DNA of 64,000 bases from Rostratula benghalensis (Eukaryota; Chordata; Aves; Charadriiformes; Rostratulidae): positions 1,067,159 to 1,131,158 of the forward strand of contig VXAI01000160.1 of assembly GCA_013399305.1 (NCBI GenBank), written 5' to 3'. Within the stretch, counting starts at the first letter, position 1. Every line of letters starts with the position of its first letter. This document shows, one piece after another, positions 13,560-25,093 of the stretch. Made by a program: the position numbers and the translations under genes. Under the pieces are notes generated by a model. It searched no databases. It was given only the letters and a program-made list of their open reading frames with translations, and was not told the DNA's origin.

Positions 13560-14755
13560 AGGTAATGGAGGCCTTCTCATGCTGACACTGGCACTTGTGT
13601 GGAAACCCAAGCTGCAAGGTTATGTGGAAGCTTCTGATGGCAGAATGCTGTCATGCTTCCAGTCAAAACCACTATTTTTTGCTTACCGGTATTTTAAATA
13701 CAGGGAGTACAGTGCAGAGGATGGAGCAAGCCTGCTGTGCTCTGCCTCCTGTTTTCATGACTGTTATAACTGGTGCTGTTTCTATTACGATGCTTTCCCT
13801 CATTTCTCCTGAGAGAGTTTATCAGAGTTCCCTTCAGAGTAAATCATTCCTCTGTAGCCTGGTGAGGTTTAAAAAATATGATTTAAAGCTAAAGCCTAGA
13901 ATCATACTGCTGTCTCCATCTTCTGCAAAGAAGCTGTCAATTAGAGACACCAGGTGGGAGCAAAGATCACTGAAACCAAAACTGAATCAAAGCGTGGATT
14001 TTTCTGCCTGCTGAAGAGTTGGCAACCATGCTTCTGTTGGTATAACTGATTTAGTGTGAGGGACAAACTACTGCACTCTTAGAGGCTGAGAAAATTTATG
14101 TACTATATTGCCATACCATGCTACCCCAGAGAATCAAATTGAAGGTCTGAGGAAAATGGGGAGTACCAACAGTTTTCCAGTTTGCTGAACAAAATGGTTT
14201 AATGCCTGAGACAGCTACCAGAAGGTTCTGGTAACCTGGTGAAACCACTTCTCTTCTTAGTGTTACTATTTCCTTTTCCAGGCTTCCGTTTACCAGCAGC
14301 ATTAGCTCCACTGAGACACCCCAGTTTTGTTATCTGTCACAAATGGTCCAGAGCTATGGGCCTTGGTAATACCTTTGTAAAGGTTTTCAAACCCTCTTTC
14401 CAACTGCCATCTCCTGATAGGGAGAAGAAATATGCTCTGATCACATCTATCTTCTTCCTTAGCTGTATCCCTCTCTTTTTCTCATGTGCGTATATTAAGA
14501 CTAGGTAAAAATCCAGTGTGCTCAAATCTACTTCACCTAAATAACTTTTCTAGAAATTCTAATCCCCTTTTTTATAGGCTGTAAGTTTTGGAAAACTAAA
14601 CTTTTCTAGTCTAGGTAGAGCCTCATTCATTGCCATTATTCTCTTAATTCCACTGTGACTTGTCATTTTCTGTTTAGATGTTTACTACAAAGTTAAAGTT
14701 TCTTTTCCTGAGAAGAGTACTCATAGATCTGTGCTAGGGCTTAAAAGCTTTGTCT
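13560..14755. other. Unique DNA, no gene seen
   Basis: Open frames of 60-139 codons overlap one another in different frames here without any recognisable domain, and the longest continues the low-complexity frame of the preceding TA block. No repeat family is recognised. Confidence 0.5.
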
Positions 14756-14756
14756 G

Positions 14757-14828
14757 TAGAATAGAATAGAATAGAATAGAATAGAATAGAATAGAATAGA
14801 ATAGAATAGAATAGAATAGAATAGAATA
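14757..14828. repeat. (TAGAA)n pentanucleotide microsatellite, about 14 copies
   Basis: About 72 bases of uninterrupted TAGAA pentamers, with no mismatch seen until the run breaks at 14829. A GACA-rich stretch follows directly (14831-14860). The purity suggests recent expansion and probable length polymorphism. The pentamer differs from the 8-base CR1 tail unit, and no CR1 body adjoins it. Confidence 0.95.
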
Positions 14829-14829
14829 T

Positions 14830-17260
14830 AGACAGCCAGGTGGACAGACAGACTGACTGAACAAAGCTATCCAAGGGGTATAGATAAAACAGCAGCATTA
14901 ACAAGCAGCAGAAGCAAAGCTCTAAATTTTTAGGCTCTAAATTAATAGACTTAAATTGGAGGGTAAGTCAGCTCTTGAAGAGGAAAGAGAAACCATCAGA
15001 GTATAAAGTCCTGAATCAAGCAATAAGTCATCAGGACCAACAGCTATCAGTGAAAGTGATGGCTTGTGTAAGCCTTGAAGGAGTGAGGTGTCCCAGTAGC
15101 CTTTGTGGAATGTGTTCACTTTTGAGGAAGAACAAAATTTTGGAGGCTTTTCTTATACTAAGAGAGAGAAAGGAACAACTACACCTAATACTGCTAATGA
15201 TGCACTGTTGTCAGAATCATAAGAACCTTAAATATAAGGAATTCAATGGGCTCCAGTGGCAAAAAGTGTTTCACTTTCGGTAAACGGCTTGGTTGCCCCT
15301 GTGAATAAGTTTTGAATAGTTCCACTTGCTATACTGGGATGAATCATGTGAGTGATGTTACCCACAGGCACATTTAAGGGTATTGATCCTAAGGGTATTT
15401 CATGAATTATTCCATTAATTCATAATCTGATCATTAGGAAGTAAGCTTCTTACAGAGATTCAAGCATAAGGGTTTTAAAACATAGCTTATGAGTGAGCCT
15501 TAAAGCAAACCATTCTTTAATTTTAAATCTACTTAAAAAAACCCCCAAAACAACCAAACACACACACAAAACCCCAACAAAAAGTACCAATTGCCCATTG
15601 GACTTCCCCTTCCTTTTCTTTCTGTACTGGAAAAATCTTACAAGTTCTGTAGAGCACCTGAAGATTGATGATATAACCCCAGAAAAGCTATGACTAGACT
15701 TGCAGCTCTTCCCTAAGCAAAATGGAGAGGCCTGCCACAACATACATTATTTAGTATGGATGAAATGTGCTGGACATTACTTAGACTGATCTAGCGTTCA
15801 TCCAGAGTCACAACGTTGGAGGAGTAGTAATCATGAGCATTGGTGCATGGAGAACTCGTTTATCACTACAGAACCACAAAAGAAAGAGCCCATTTGAATC
15901 TTATTTTCAAGTGTGCTTTGAAGCGCTAAGGTTAACAAATCCTTTAGTCACATACTGTACAGCCCTAATCGAAGCTTTTTCTACTTGGTCCTGCAGAGTG
16001 TGTCTTTTTGAAAGAACCCCCTACAGAAATAAAAGGGACAGTGGTAACTCTGAAATCGCACTTCTGTTTGAAACTGCTCTAGCTGCTTTTGTGACAAGTA
16101 GTCCTACGATGACCGCAAATGACACAGATAACTTTCCTGTTTGTTCAATGTGTGTTTGATAACTCTTTCTATATAGATGATGTCACCACCTTCCTTTTTA
16201 GTATATGTGTTTTGCTCAGCAACCACCAAAAGCAAATTTATTTTAAAAAAAATCAGCAATTTAGGAGCACATTGATAGAGAGATGGCAGAAAAGGCACAA
16301 TTCTGGCAGAAATTATTTTCTGTTATTTTTCGCACAAACATTTACCTAAACCAGAACCCAAATCTCAAAAGATTTTTCAGACTAAATTTTTAAAACAATA
16401 TTCAACTGAAACTTTTTAATAAGCTTTGCCTCAGCCAGGACAGAGATAGTATTGCAAGAACTCAGAAATAAAACTTTCATATTTAAATTCCTTCCTCAGT
16501 TCATTCCGATCAAGAGGCTTGGACTGACATCTGAATGTTTGCAATTGAAATCACAGCAAACCTCTTGCTCATCCTCCAGACTTCATTCCACTTCTAGTAC
16601 TAAAAAAGATATTTTACCTCAATGATATATTTGTTTCCCCTTTTCTCTTGTAACTAGGCATATTTAACAAAGCAAAGATCTTTAGGGGAAAAAAAAATAA
16701 GACAACTAATGGTGCATTGATCAAAATGTACATGTGATTGAAATTACTGGCTGAGAGTGTCAACAATGCCTTGCCTGGCATTCTGTTACATAATTTGTGC
16801 CTGAAGATGCTGAAGATGACCTCACACTGATTTTATATCAAATAAAATTTCACTTGATAATCCATCCAGAAATACAGCACCATGGTCTTCCTTTTGTTTG
16901 ATTTCATTCTTGTCATTCCTTTCTCCCATATAATTATTTCTTCTTTCTTCTTTTTCTTTCTCTTTTCTACTTCATTACTATTTTTCTTCCTTTTCATCAC
17001 ATTCTGTCATTATTTCATATTTTTTATGTTATTCAGCACTGATGCAATACATATCTTCAAACTATTGACTATCAAGTCAGCAGGTAGTTCAGGTGAAAAA
17101 AACCCAACAGTTAAGGGGAAATTTTCAAGTCTCTGGGTGCAATTCTGGCAAGATGAGTGAGCATGTTGTATGTTCAGAAGCTTTTGGTCAGACTATCCAT
17201 GTACAGCCTCTACAGGAACACTCGAGTTGAGGGCTGATTCATGTACTGATTTTGAGATTG
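14830..17260. other. Unique DNA with a polypyrimidine tract
   Basis: No coding gene is recognised. The 15833-16159 frame (108 codons, plus) lies in a block with several CpGs and complex sequence but has no recognisable domain. From about 16885 to 17035 the plus strand is almost pure pyrimidine (TTC/TTT-rich). The hydrophobic open frame over it is an artefact of that composition. Confidence 0.5.
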
Positions 17261-17662
17261 TAGAATCATAGAATCGTAGAATGGCTAGAGTAGGAATGGA
17301 CCTTAAAGATCATCGAGTTCCAACCCCTCTCCCATGGACAGGGGAACCTCCCACCAGACCAGGTTGCCACATCCAGCCTGGTCTTGAACATCTCCAGGGA
17401 ATGGACATCCACGACTTCTCTGGGCAACCTGTTCCAGTGTCTCACCACCCTCACACTTAAGAATTTCTTTCTAGTATCTAATCCAAATCTCCCTCTTTCA
17501 ATTTAAAACCATTACCCCTCAGCCTATCATTACATTCCCTGACAAAGAGTCCCTCTCCAGCTCTCCTGTAGGCCACCTTCAGATACAGGAAGGCAGTTAT
17601 AAGGCCTCCCTGGAGTCTTCTGTTCTCCAGGCTGAACAACCCCAACTCTCTCAGCTTGTGAA
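17261..17662 (-). mobile_element. CR1 LINE, 5'-truncated, minus strand
   Basis: The left edge is the reverse complement of a CR1 3' tail, about 2.5 octamers of the ATTCTATG type at 17261-17282. Rightwards the minus strand encodes the C-terminal end of CR1 ORF2 in two frames: an upstream piece with [14 protein letters not shown] and [10 protein letters not shown] (within 17478-17717), and a downstream piece with [20 protein letters not shown] (within 17266-17454). A frameshift between them near 17460-17480 breaks the reading. Only the last roughly 130 codons and 3' UTR are present, the usual result of incomplete target-primed reverse transcription. No target-site duplication was found. The copy cannot move. 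Confidence 0.95.
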
Positions 17663-17664
17663 TC

Positions 17665-18148
17665 GTGACCGTGTTATCTGGGGAACAGAAAGACTGACTT
17701 CCATTACAGCTTTGCAAACTCCATGGAAAGGAGGTTGTATGAGCTTTGCAGCCTGAAATGGTGCCACTTTACAAGTGGTAATATGATTTTTAATTCTGTT
17801 TGGGCTGTGCACTGAAACCATAAAAATTTATATAGATGGTAAGTACCATTAAGTACTTTTGGATGCATTTGTTCTTTCTGGGGTTGATTTGGACAATTTT
17901 GTGGGGCATATTTTCAAGAAGTGCATTTTAGGGCAGCTTGTTCAAAGAATAAACTGATTCAGAGAAACCTATCCTGAAGAGGAGCTTGTTTCTGGAAGCT
18001 GAAAACAGCATGATTTTTCTAACCATGTCCTGGGAAGGACTGTAATGCCAGCATCTCTAAATAATTGATTGTCTAGGCAGCAATATCCTTTGACAAAAAG
18101 AGGGTGCTACCATTCTGCATTTCAGGGTTGAACAATTGTAATAACACT
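17665..18148. other. Unique DNA between two CR1 relics
   Basis: No gene or repeat is recognised. The sequence is AT-rich with no long open frame. Confidence 0.5.
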
Positions 18149-18149
18149 T

Positions 18150-18300
18150 AAAAGCCAGAAGAGATCATTTAGTCTTATCTCTTATGTATTACACACCATT
18201 AAATTTCACAGAGTGTAGCTGCCCATTCACTGGGTCCAACAGCTTGTGTTTCACTGAAATCATGAACCATTCTGTGTCTCCAGAAGAGAACAGGGTGGTC
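18150..18300 (-). mobile_element. Ancient CR1-type LINE, 3' UTR piece, minus strand
   Basis: The plus strand reads CCAGAAGAGATCATTTAGTC, then a 'cctcctgtattacaca'-like stretch, then AACAGCTTGTGTTTCACTGA. This is the order seen on the antisense strand of old amniote CR1/L3-like elements ('ccagaagggaccattagatcatctagtctgacc...'). It is the 3' part of the same element whose 5'-ward continuation appears at 19046-19345. Divergence is high. The identification is from memory of the family, not from alignment. Confidence 0.6.
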
Positions 18301-19045
18301 CCAATGCTCAGAGCCCTGCAATGTCAGATGATTAAATGCATTATGCTTGTTCATTCCTATCAAAGAAGGGGTTAAATTCTGCACTCTAGACAATTAAATG
18401 CTGTTGTCTCCATGTGAGCTAAGTATGACAGTTTCCACAAGAATGTGGATGTAGTTTGAACAGTTGAAGGTGTTCAGGGAGCTGGTTCACACTCTAAAGG
18501 AGACATCTGCTCACATTTGGTCAGCTCAGCTACATCCTGACCTTCCTGAACTGCCTGGGTTGGTTCTCTATTAAGTATAGTAGAAACTACTAGTTTACAT
18601 GTACATATATTTAAGCTCCTAAACCTTGGAACAATCTGAAGGCAATCCCATGGTAATTCCAGCTCCTAGGCTGCAGAGAGTAATAAAATACTCTAAAGAA
18701 TCAGCTAATATGCATTCGTTGAGAAATTCTTTCCTTATACCAAGTCTAGCAATCACTTAAGCTTGGGAATGTATCTGATGAATTGATTAGGCTTTTGTGG
18801 ATGACTGCTTGTGCCAAAAGCATGAAATTTCATTGTAGCTTAGGTCCCAATGTAAAACTAAAAATATCCTGATGACACTGCAAAGCTCCCTGTCTTCTGA
18901 AAAAGAAGAGAATGAAGGAAGAATTTTGCAGGTATCTGTTGACAGATACCAAAGGTGAGAGCGTAAAAAACCAGCCATGTCATCAGAAAACCCGGGCAGC
19001 TATTCTTGTAGAACATTACTCAACATCAGTGTTTTGAAGGAACTA
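18301..19045. other. About 745 bp of unidentified DNA inside an old CR1
   Basis: This segment separates two pieces of what appears to be one ancient CR1 copy, so it is probably an insertion. In the family only a few tens of bases should lie between the flanking pieces. I do not recognise its sequence. There is no CR1 tail, poly-A tail or clear terminal repeat. A 5-base AGAAC occurs near both edges, which is too short to count as a target-site duplication. It could also be highly diverged or rearranged LINE sequence. Confidence 0.4.
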
Positions 19046-19345
19046 ATTTGAAAGATTCCTGGCAATGGTGACTCTACTTACACCTGCTAAGCCATTCCAG
19101 TGTTTCTTTACGTTCTCCACTAGGATACTGAGTCTCATTTCAAGACTGCAGTTAATATCACCTTTCTACTACTGTATCTTTTAATATCTCTATTAGTTAG
19201 ATGGAAATGGCCCTCACCTGCCCCAGTATTGTTTCTGCCTTTCTATACACAGTGTTCAAATTTTTCTTATCTGCCTTTTTGATAAATTGCGTAGGTTGAG
19301 CTTCTTGGCTTCTTATTGTAAGAGGTGCTTTTCAGCTCCTATCTG
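19046..19345 (-). mobile_element. Ancient CR1-type LINE, ORF2 C-terminal region, minus strand
   Basis: The plus strand carries, in order, CTAAGCCATTCCAGTGTTTC, a 'ccaagcctgcagttgtc'-like block, TACTGTATCTTTTAATATCT, and TGATAAATTGCGTAGGTTGA followed by a 'gcttcttggcttcttattgtaagaggtgcttttcagctcct' analogue. This matches the antisense of the HWNxLP to LFSLEKRRL coding region of old CR1/L3-like elements. All frames are broken. The match to the 'gataaactaaatagattgagctccttcagtctctcactataaggc' phrase is the strongest part. Confidence 0.65.
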
Positions 19346-19572
19346 TGTAAAGGAATCAGTCTTTTTTTTTTTTTTTCTTCTACTTAATAATTTTACTTCA
19401 TTTCCTCTTTTTCATATAATTAAATACTTATTTAATCACTTTTACAAATAATTGCAATAAATGTGTTAGTGACGTTTTCAGAATTTGGGTATTGGCAGAG
19501 AGTTTTGCTAGCATTTACATTTTTATATGCCTGTGCTATTTATTAAATTCACTTGTACACACACATAGTACA

Positions 19573-19596
19573 CATAGTGTGTACACACACACTATG
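19573..19596. repeat. AC/GT hairpin with 4-base loop
   Basis: A perfect 10-bp inverted repeat, CATAGTGTGT at 19573-19582 and ACACACTATG at 19587-19596, is separated by ACAC. It sits in a short CA/TG dinucleotide-rich stretch (19556-19596) and probably arose by slippage and inversion of the dinucleotide run. Confidence 0.7.
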
Positions 19597-19959
19597 AAAC
19601 AATACATGATGAATTGCTGCTATGGCTTTCACATCTATATTTTCATTGTGTATTAAAGCACAGGTACCACATGCGTAAGACTCTGGGAAGCTCGTTGTAG
19701 AACAGTGCTCTACTGCAGTCTATGTATGGACTCTATAGTGGTTCTGTGTGAAATACAGAATAGTCATTGCTTTCTACTGAAGAATAATTTCCATATTTAT
19801 TTTAAGGAATGTGAAATCACAAATAAAAATCAGTAAGTAGACCACATTGTATATTTAAAAATCTACTATGCTTAAATTTTCAGCTGCAGCAGTCAAGATC
19901 CCGAAGAAGTTTCAAATTATTCAGGTCGGCAGAGAAGTAATTCAAACTGAGATTATTTT

Positions 19960-19990
19960 TGTTAACATTTTGTAAACATTTGTAAACATT
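19960..19990 (+). repeat. Tandem 10-mers with forkhead-like core
   Basis: TGTAAACATT occurs twice back to back (19971-19980 and 19981-19990), preceded by TGTTAACATT at 19960-19969. The core TGTAAACA matches the forkhead (FOX) factor consensus, which is established knowledge. Whether it is bound is unknown, because short tandem copies in AT-rich DNA also arise by slippage. Confidence 0.5.
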
Positions 19991-21874
19991 TATTTGCTGT
20001 CATAGAAGATTCATAATATCTGTGTCTTCACAAACAAAATATCTGTTAGTTCCCACTTCTACTGATTGTTTTTATTTTTATTTTTTCTCAGGTATACAAA
20101 TGATACTTAAAACATTTGGACATTTGGGAAGTTTTAGAGATGTGTCACTCTCACAATTTATATTTGAATTACATGAATTTAATGAAATGAGTCCAAATAA
20201 GATAAATTGCCTTTTAAGATCTCTAAAATAAATAGATGGGCCTATTTTTATTAGACTACTGGTCGTAACAGAAAGCTATTGTTCTGGGTCTGGCCATTCT
20301 GTAGAATAACAAGATGGATATATCCTTTTAATTTTGCATCTAGGTAGAAAGAGTGTAAGGGATAGTCAAATAAAATTAAAGGTAAGCATAGTGGACAATT
20401 GAGTAGTAATTCAGCCATGAAGTTGTTAACTGACTATATGTTATAAACATATTATTAAAGCAGAAGGCAATTATAGTCACATTCTCTTTCACACTTCAAG
20501 CAACTAAAAGCTTTTCTATGTAAAGTGTAGGCTACCAGCTGAGGATTGGAACACAAGAACATTCTCCATCAGTTTTCTTCATAGTCAAGAAATTAGGAAA
20601 GCTACATTCTCAACTAGGTTACAAACCAATCTCAATTTGTCTAGTATCAGAAGCAATAATCTGTAATATATATGAAAAAAATGACCAATATTAATCTCCA
20701 GCAACCTGGTCATGATCCCAAAATTTGTCATCTGCTTCTTACTTGCTTTTGCCAAAAGATCTAAAGTTGGCATGGACAAAAGCAAGACAGGTTACTCTAA
20801 ATCCTCTATAGAACTTAGTGGATTTAGATGATCTTCCATCACACTGATGTACTAATATAGAGCAGCCAATATGTATATACTCTTGTGAATGATAACTCGA
20901 AAGCAAGTATAGCAAGTCTAAGAGTTGTTAGGACACCTATAATCCAAGGTAGAAGCAATGTCATCATCATGAGTATTAATAAGAAACAGTAGATTAAACC
21001 TCAACTACCAGGCTTGGCATACAATTGTTATTTCCAGTGGTGAATATTTAAAGCTAAGGGAAGAATCAAAAATTTTTTGCCTTTATTTTCCTTATAAAAA
21101 CCAGTTGTTCGTTCACTAGGACAACATGGAAAAAAAAATTACGTGATAAAATGCCCAGGGACACAGAAATGCACAACATGAAATCCCTCACATGAAGGGG
21201 ATGTTTCATTATTGCTATTTTCCGAGAGAAAAACATTTCAGTATACATATGCAAGATTAAAAATACACATTAAGTTTATAGGAAAGGTAAATTGTCCAGT
21301 TGTGCCACAGAAATTAATCTCTGCTTTGCAGGTGACGTGCCTTGGGATAAGTTATACTCAGAGCTCTGGCTGGTATAAATGACACTATTGCAGGAGTATC
21401 AGCCTTTAAGAGCTCTCATAGAGGACAGCACTAAGTACACCACCACATTGTGTGGTCAGAAAAATATAATATTGCTGAGCCTGTGCAAATGAGAACAAGA
21501 CTACAAACAGCTTCATAATGTAAAACAATCACAAGGGAAGGTAAACAAATAATTCTGGCCTCAGCTCTACAGAAATTGTAGTCAAAAAGCTGTCTAAGTG
21601 CAATAAACATAAGTCTTGTCTCTAGCTTCTCAGTAATTAACTAGTCAAAAGTAAACCAACCTTTTAAGGCAAAACTTCTGGAAATTTAAAAGCAAAAAGT
21701 TTCAGATTTCTAATGTTTCTGAGACTAACGACAAAATGTGCCATCCAAGGTTGAACATTTGATGGGGCCTGGTGAGATCAAAGAACTGGAAAGAAAAAAA
21801 TCTACTGAATAAATTGGAATGAGTCCCAATTATGAGCTGGACAGTCCTTAAGTTTAAACTTAACACAGCTTAAG

Positions 21875-22170
21875 CACGGCTGGAGGCAGCCTTGCTGCTA
21901 CTTCCTTTAGGGAAGCCATCAAGACGGCTTGAACTACAAGCACAGGGTTTCGCGTTCAGCTCCTTACGCCTGACAGCACACAGTCTCTCAGCCGATGGAA
22001 GTGCCACAAAGTGAGAACTTGATTACCCAACGTCATGCTGTGTCCAGTGCATCCTTTTGGTCTAAACCTGATTTTACCAAGTCGTGTTGGAAGGCCTCAA
22101 CAGGCCTGCAGCTACCTATATCTGGTTCCTTAATTTCTGTTCAAAACACAGTCGAGCTACACACAATTAT
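21875..22170. other. CpG-bearing complex patch, function unknown
   Basis: Around eight CpGs fall within about 300 bases (for example in TTTCGCGTTC at about 21948-21957, GACGG, TACGCC, GCCGAT, AACGTC, GTCGTG and GTCGAG). The surrounding DNA has almost none. The patch contains a 63-codon plus-strand open frame without a known domain. Options are a conserved regulatory element, a young or hypomethylated fragment, or an unrecognised LTR piece. None is proven. Confidence 0.3.
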
Positions 22171-23341
22171 GTCCCTGCATTACTAGGGAGCTGGAAGTTA
22201 TGAGATCTGACCCACTGGAAATGAGTTTCAGGAGTGAATAAAGGTATTTCTCTTGCTATGGCTTGCAGTTTATTCCGACATCAATAAGCACCCAAAAAGC
22301 AAAGGTTTCAGGGTAATAACATGCATCTCAATATCGTAAATAATGACTATGGGCTCAAAGGATCTGTGGTGCTTCTGTTGCCTTACTGCTCTTCATCAGC
22401 AGAAAGACAAAAGCTCTCAAAAAAATCTAATATTACTTTAAAGAAAAAATAATTTAGCAGTGTTTCTAATGCAGATTAAAATACACAGAGCCTCAAAATA
22501 AAACTGGTCTAGCTGAAAATGATAAAGAACGTTGTGCTGAATATTGCAAAATTTTTTTTTTTTCATCCAGAAAAGCAATTACCCTTAGATGCTGGCTGAC
22601 ATTAGACCACCTGATTATATTCTATTTTATAAAATGCAAGGAATTTACATAGTTGGAAGGTTGTGCATAGAGCTCAATATTGTGTAATCTTGAAATGTTA
22701 ACTTTTTCAAGCCATGTAGTCACTCTATATGGAAGGGTAGGTGATATTTCTGCTCCAGTAACCTTCTCAAGACTCAGCAAATAGACTCGGCAGGGGTTAA
22801 CCTGCAGGATGTCCATAACTGAAAGGAATTTCTCCTCATCCGTAGTGATAAAAAATCAGCAGAATTTTCCTCTTTTCATATGTAAGGGAGAGTGTGAAGC
22901 CTTTAGAAAAATGCATAAGGACAGAAGGAGCTGGAGTGCAATAGACTTTGTTATAATTTGTCCTCCTGTGCTGGATGAATATAGTGCTGAGTGACTGGCA
23001 GATATTTTAAGTTCCACTTCTTCCATTTCTTTTGATTAGAAGAAATTGTTCATGGCCTTCCTTGGTATACAGCCCTTGATTTCTATCTGCTTAGGAACTC
23101 TGGATCAGAGAACAACTTCTTTTTAATAAAGGTTTTAGGGATACCTTACTTGTAAGTGGGCTACAGTAACCTCTATTATAAAGTTGTCTTATAGGCACAT
23201 TTTCATGTCTTTTATTTTGCTAAACTTTGAGTTCAGATTTTCTGAGATTTATGTCTAGCTTAAAATGTTAGGTGACATATATCTGTATATGCATGCACAT
23301 ATACTATGATTTATACTGATCCTGAAGAAACTCTTAATTAC

Positions 23342-23400
23342 GGAATCACAGAATCTTCATGGTTGGAAGGGACCTTTGAGATCACCAAGTCCATCCATAA
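23342..23400 (-). mobile_element. CR1 3'-end fragment, minus strand
   Basis: About 58 bases match the antisense of a CR1 3' end: GGAATCACAGAATCTTCATG, GTTGGAAGGGACCTTTGAGA, then TCACCAAGTCCATCC. Only the 3' UTR is present. The right side runs straight into A-rich DNA (23400-23421). No coding part remains and no target-site duplication was seen. Confidence 0.85.
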
Positions 23401-23424
23401 ACAAAAAAATAAAAAAAAAATTCT

Positions 23425-24680
23425 CCACTTTGAAGTGGAATAGGAAACTTCAATCAGGAATGCTGGAGAGAACATGCATTTGTAAGTAGCCATGCTTATC
23501 CCAGTTAGCAGTAAAGCGGTCTACTATGAAGTATTGCCTACGCAATTCTATTAGATTATCAATATATATACTGCTTCTGATACCACTGCATTCCCGATTT
23601 GGATTTCATTATTACAAATACAGAGACAGTCACACTGTAACTACTATTTGCTAAATACAGTTGGTTGGATTTAAACTATTATATAGTGGCAGTGCAAAAC
23701 GAAGACTTAATTCACTAGCATATTCACAAATTTCTTGCTTCTCTGTAATTCCTATTTGCTAATCTCAAAAGTCTCATAAGTGGTTATGAGCCAGAAAGCT
23801 CACTCCAGGTGTGCATTATTTGCAAAAAAGTTAACATTTTTTACTACTTTTTTTTTTTTTTTTAATTTAAAGTCTACCAAAAAGAACAGAGAACATACGG
23901 CATCTGCTTTTGATTGCCAGTCATACATCATAATTGTCTGAAGAAACTGATTTATGATTTTTCTCCAGGCTAGAAGTGCTTTGTCCAAATATATGTTGAA
24001 CATTTATAAGCAACGAATATATTTGCAGAATTCAGGATTGCCTCTTGAATTATTTGTAAGCAAAATTTAAAAAAAAGGCTAAATTCACAATGAATATTAT
24101 TTGCAATGAATAATTCAGCCAGTACTAATTATTTAGCACCTGTAGAGGAAAGAGGGGGAAATAGACATGCTAATATGATGTTGCCTCTTTTCTGCCTAAC
24201 TATCAGGTATTGATGTAGAGAAGGGCAAATGTCTGTCACACAGCGCACTTGCTGGCAGATGTGTTATCAGAAAAGGAAGAGGATTTAATTTGCCCAAATT
24301 ATCCATCTATCTGTCTATCTAAAATTTTATACAGATAGACTCACACAGAGATAGCTATTATCCCTATATATTTAGTAATTCTGTTGTACATGAACTTTAT
24401 AACATTGCTCGACAGCTCCAAAATACACATGTTGACTGTGACATGCAGGACACAGATATATATAAAAACCATGTGCAGACATATCTTGTGGACATACTAG
24501 CACAGGAGATTAAGGGCCACATTTCTTTTTAATGGCAAACCCAGCAATTTTTATACATGTAACTTAGGTAGATGCACAAGATGAATCCTTATTTGCTTGA
24601 GTCACCATATTATATGTATCCGTTATGTGTTTGCATGGAAAACTACTATGTCTGCTTTATTTTAAATACTTGGTTTTATA
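23425..24680. other. Unique AT-rich DNA
   Basis: No gene or repeat family is recognised. A 9-bp inverted repeat (TCTATCTGT 24306-24314, ACAGATAGA 24331-24339) lies in a short TCTA-rich stretch, and a poly-T run occurs near 23850. Confidence 0.5.
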
Positions 24681-24684
24681 GTAC

Positions 24685-24692
24685 AATAAGGA
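24685..24692. repeat. Left target-site duplication of the 24.7-26.5 kb CR1
   Basis: AATAAGGA lies immediately before the first CR1-like base and recurs at 26486-26493 directly after the tail. A chance 8-bp match exactly at both expected boundaries is unlikely. Confidence 0.8.
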
Positions 24693-24970
24693 GAAGAATA
24701 TGAAAGACAAAGATCCCAAAGATATTACGAAATAAGGAGGACGAAGGAGAATCTCCATCTTTTATTAGATTAAGGTGGTAACATGTTGACAATGGATGGA
24801 GTGAAGGCTGAGGTACTTAGCTGCCTTCTTTGTCTCTGTCTGTAGTAGTAGAATTGGTTGTTCCCTGAGTATCCAGACCCCTGAACTAGTAGACAGGGGT
24901 AGAGAGGAGAATGAAGCCCCTGTGATCCAAAGGGAGATGATGAGGGACCTGCTCCAGCACCTGGAGGTAC

Positions 24971-24978
24971 AAAAGTCT
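24971..24978. repeat. Left target-site duplication of the nested CR1
   Basis: AAAAGTCT, repeated at 25086-25093 on the other side of the 107-bp insert. Confidence 0.9.
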
Positions 24979-25085
24979 TATGTGTTCCTGTGTGACCTGA
25001 TCTAGGTGTTCCTGCTCTGGTAGGGGGATTGGACTAGATGATCTTTCAAGGTCCCTTCCAATCCCTGATAGTCTGTGATTCTGTG
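24979..25085 (+). mobile_element. Nested CR1 3'-end insertion (107 bp)
   Basis: A 5'-truncated CR1 3' UTR, recognisable by GGACTAGATGATCTTTCAAG, GTCCCTTCCAATCC and the tail GTCTGTGATTCTGTG, interrupts the ORF2 of the larger CR1. It is flanked by AAAAGTCT on both sides (24971-24978 and 25086-25093). Removing the insert with one flank returns the host reading frame: codons for E-V-Q-K-S run directly into M-G-P-D-G, the expected start of the conserved CR1 reverse-transcriptase segment. The order of events is therefore clear: the host element landed first, and the 107-bp piece came later. Confidence 0.95.
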
Positions 25086-25093
25086 AAAAGTCT
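25086..25093. repeat. Right target-site duplication of the nested CR1
   Basis: Second copy of AAAAGTCT. The host ORF2 frame resumes within it. Confidence 0.9.

Larger units (their letters stand above)
19346..23340. other. Unique AT-rich DNA with minor structures
   Basis: No gene is recognised. It includes a poly-T run (about 19363-19376), an AC/GT hairpin (19573-19596), three forkhead-like near-repeats (19960-19990) and a CpG-bearing patch (21875-22170) described separately. The remaining open frames are short and without domains. Confidence 0.5.

Noticed and set aside
13393..14014. Two overlapping 139-codon plus-strand frames
   Set aside because: The first reads through a TA-rich palindrome giving Tyr/Ile low-complexity sequence, the second overlaps it in another frame, and neither has a domain.
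16882..17160. 92-codon frame that looks like a membrane protein
   Set aside because: The hydrophobic Phe/Leu/Ile pattern is produced by a polypyrimidine tract.
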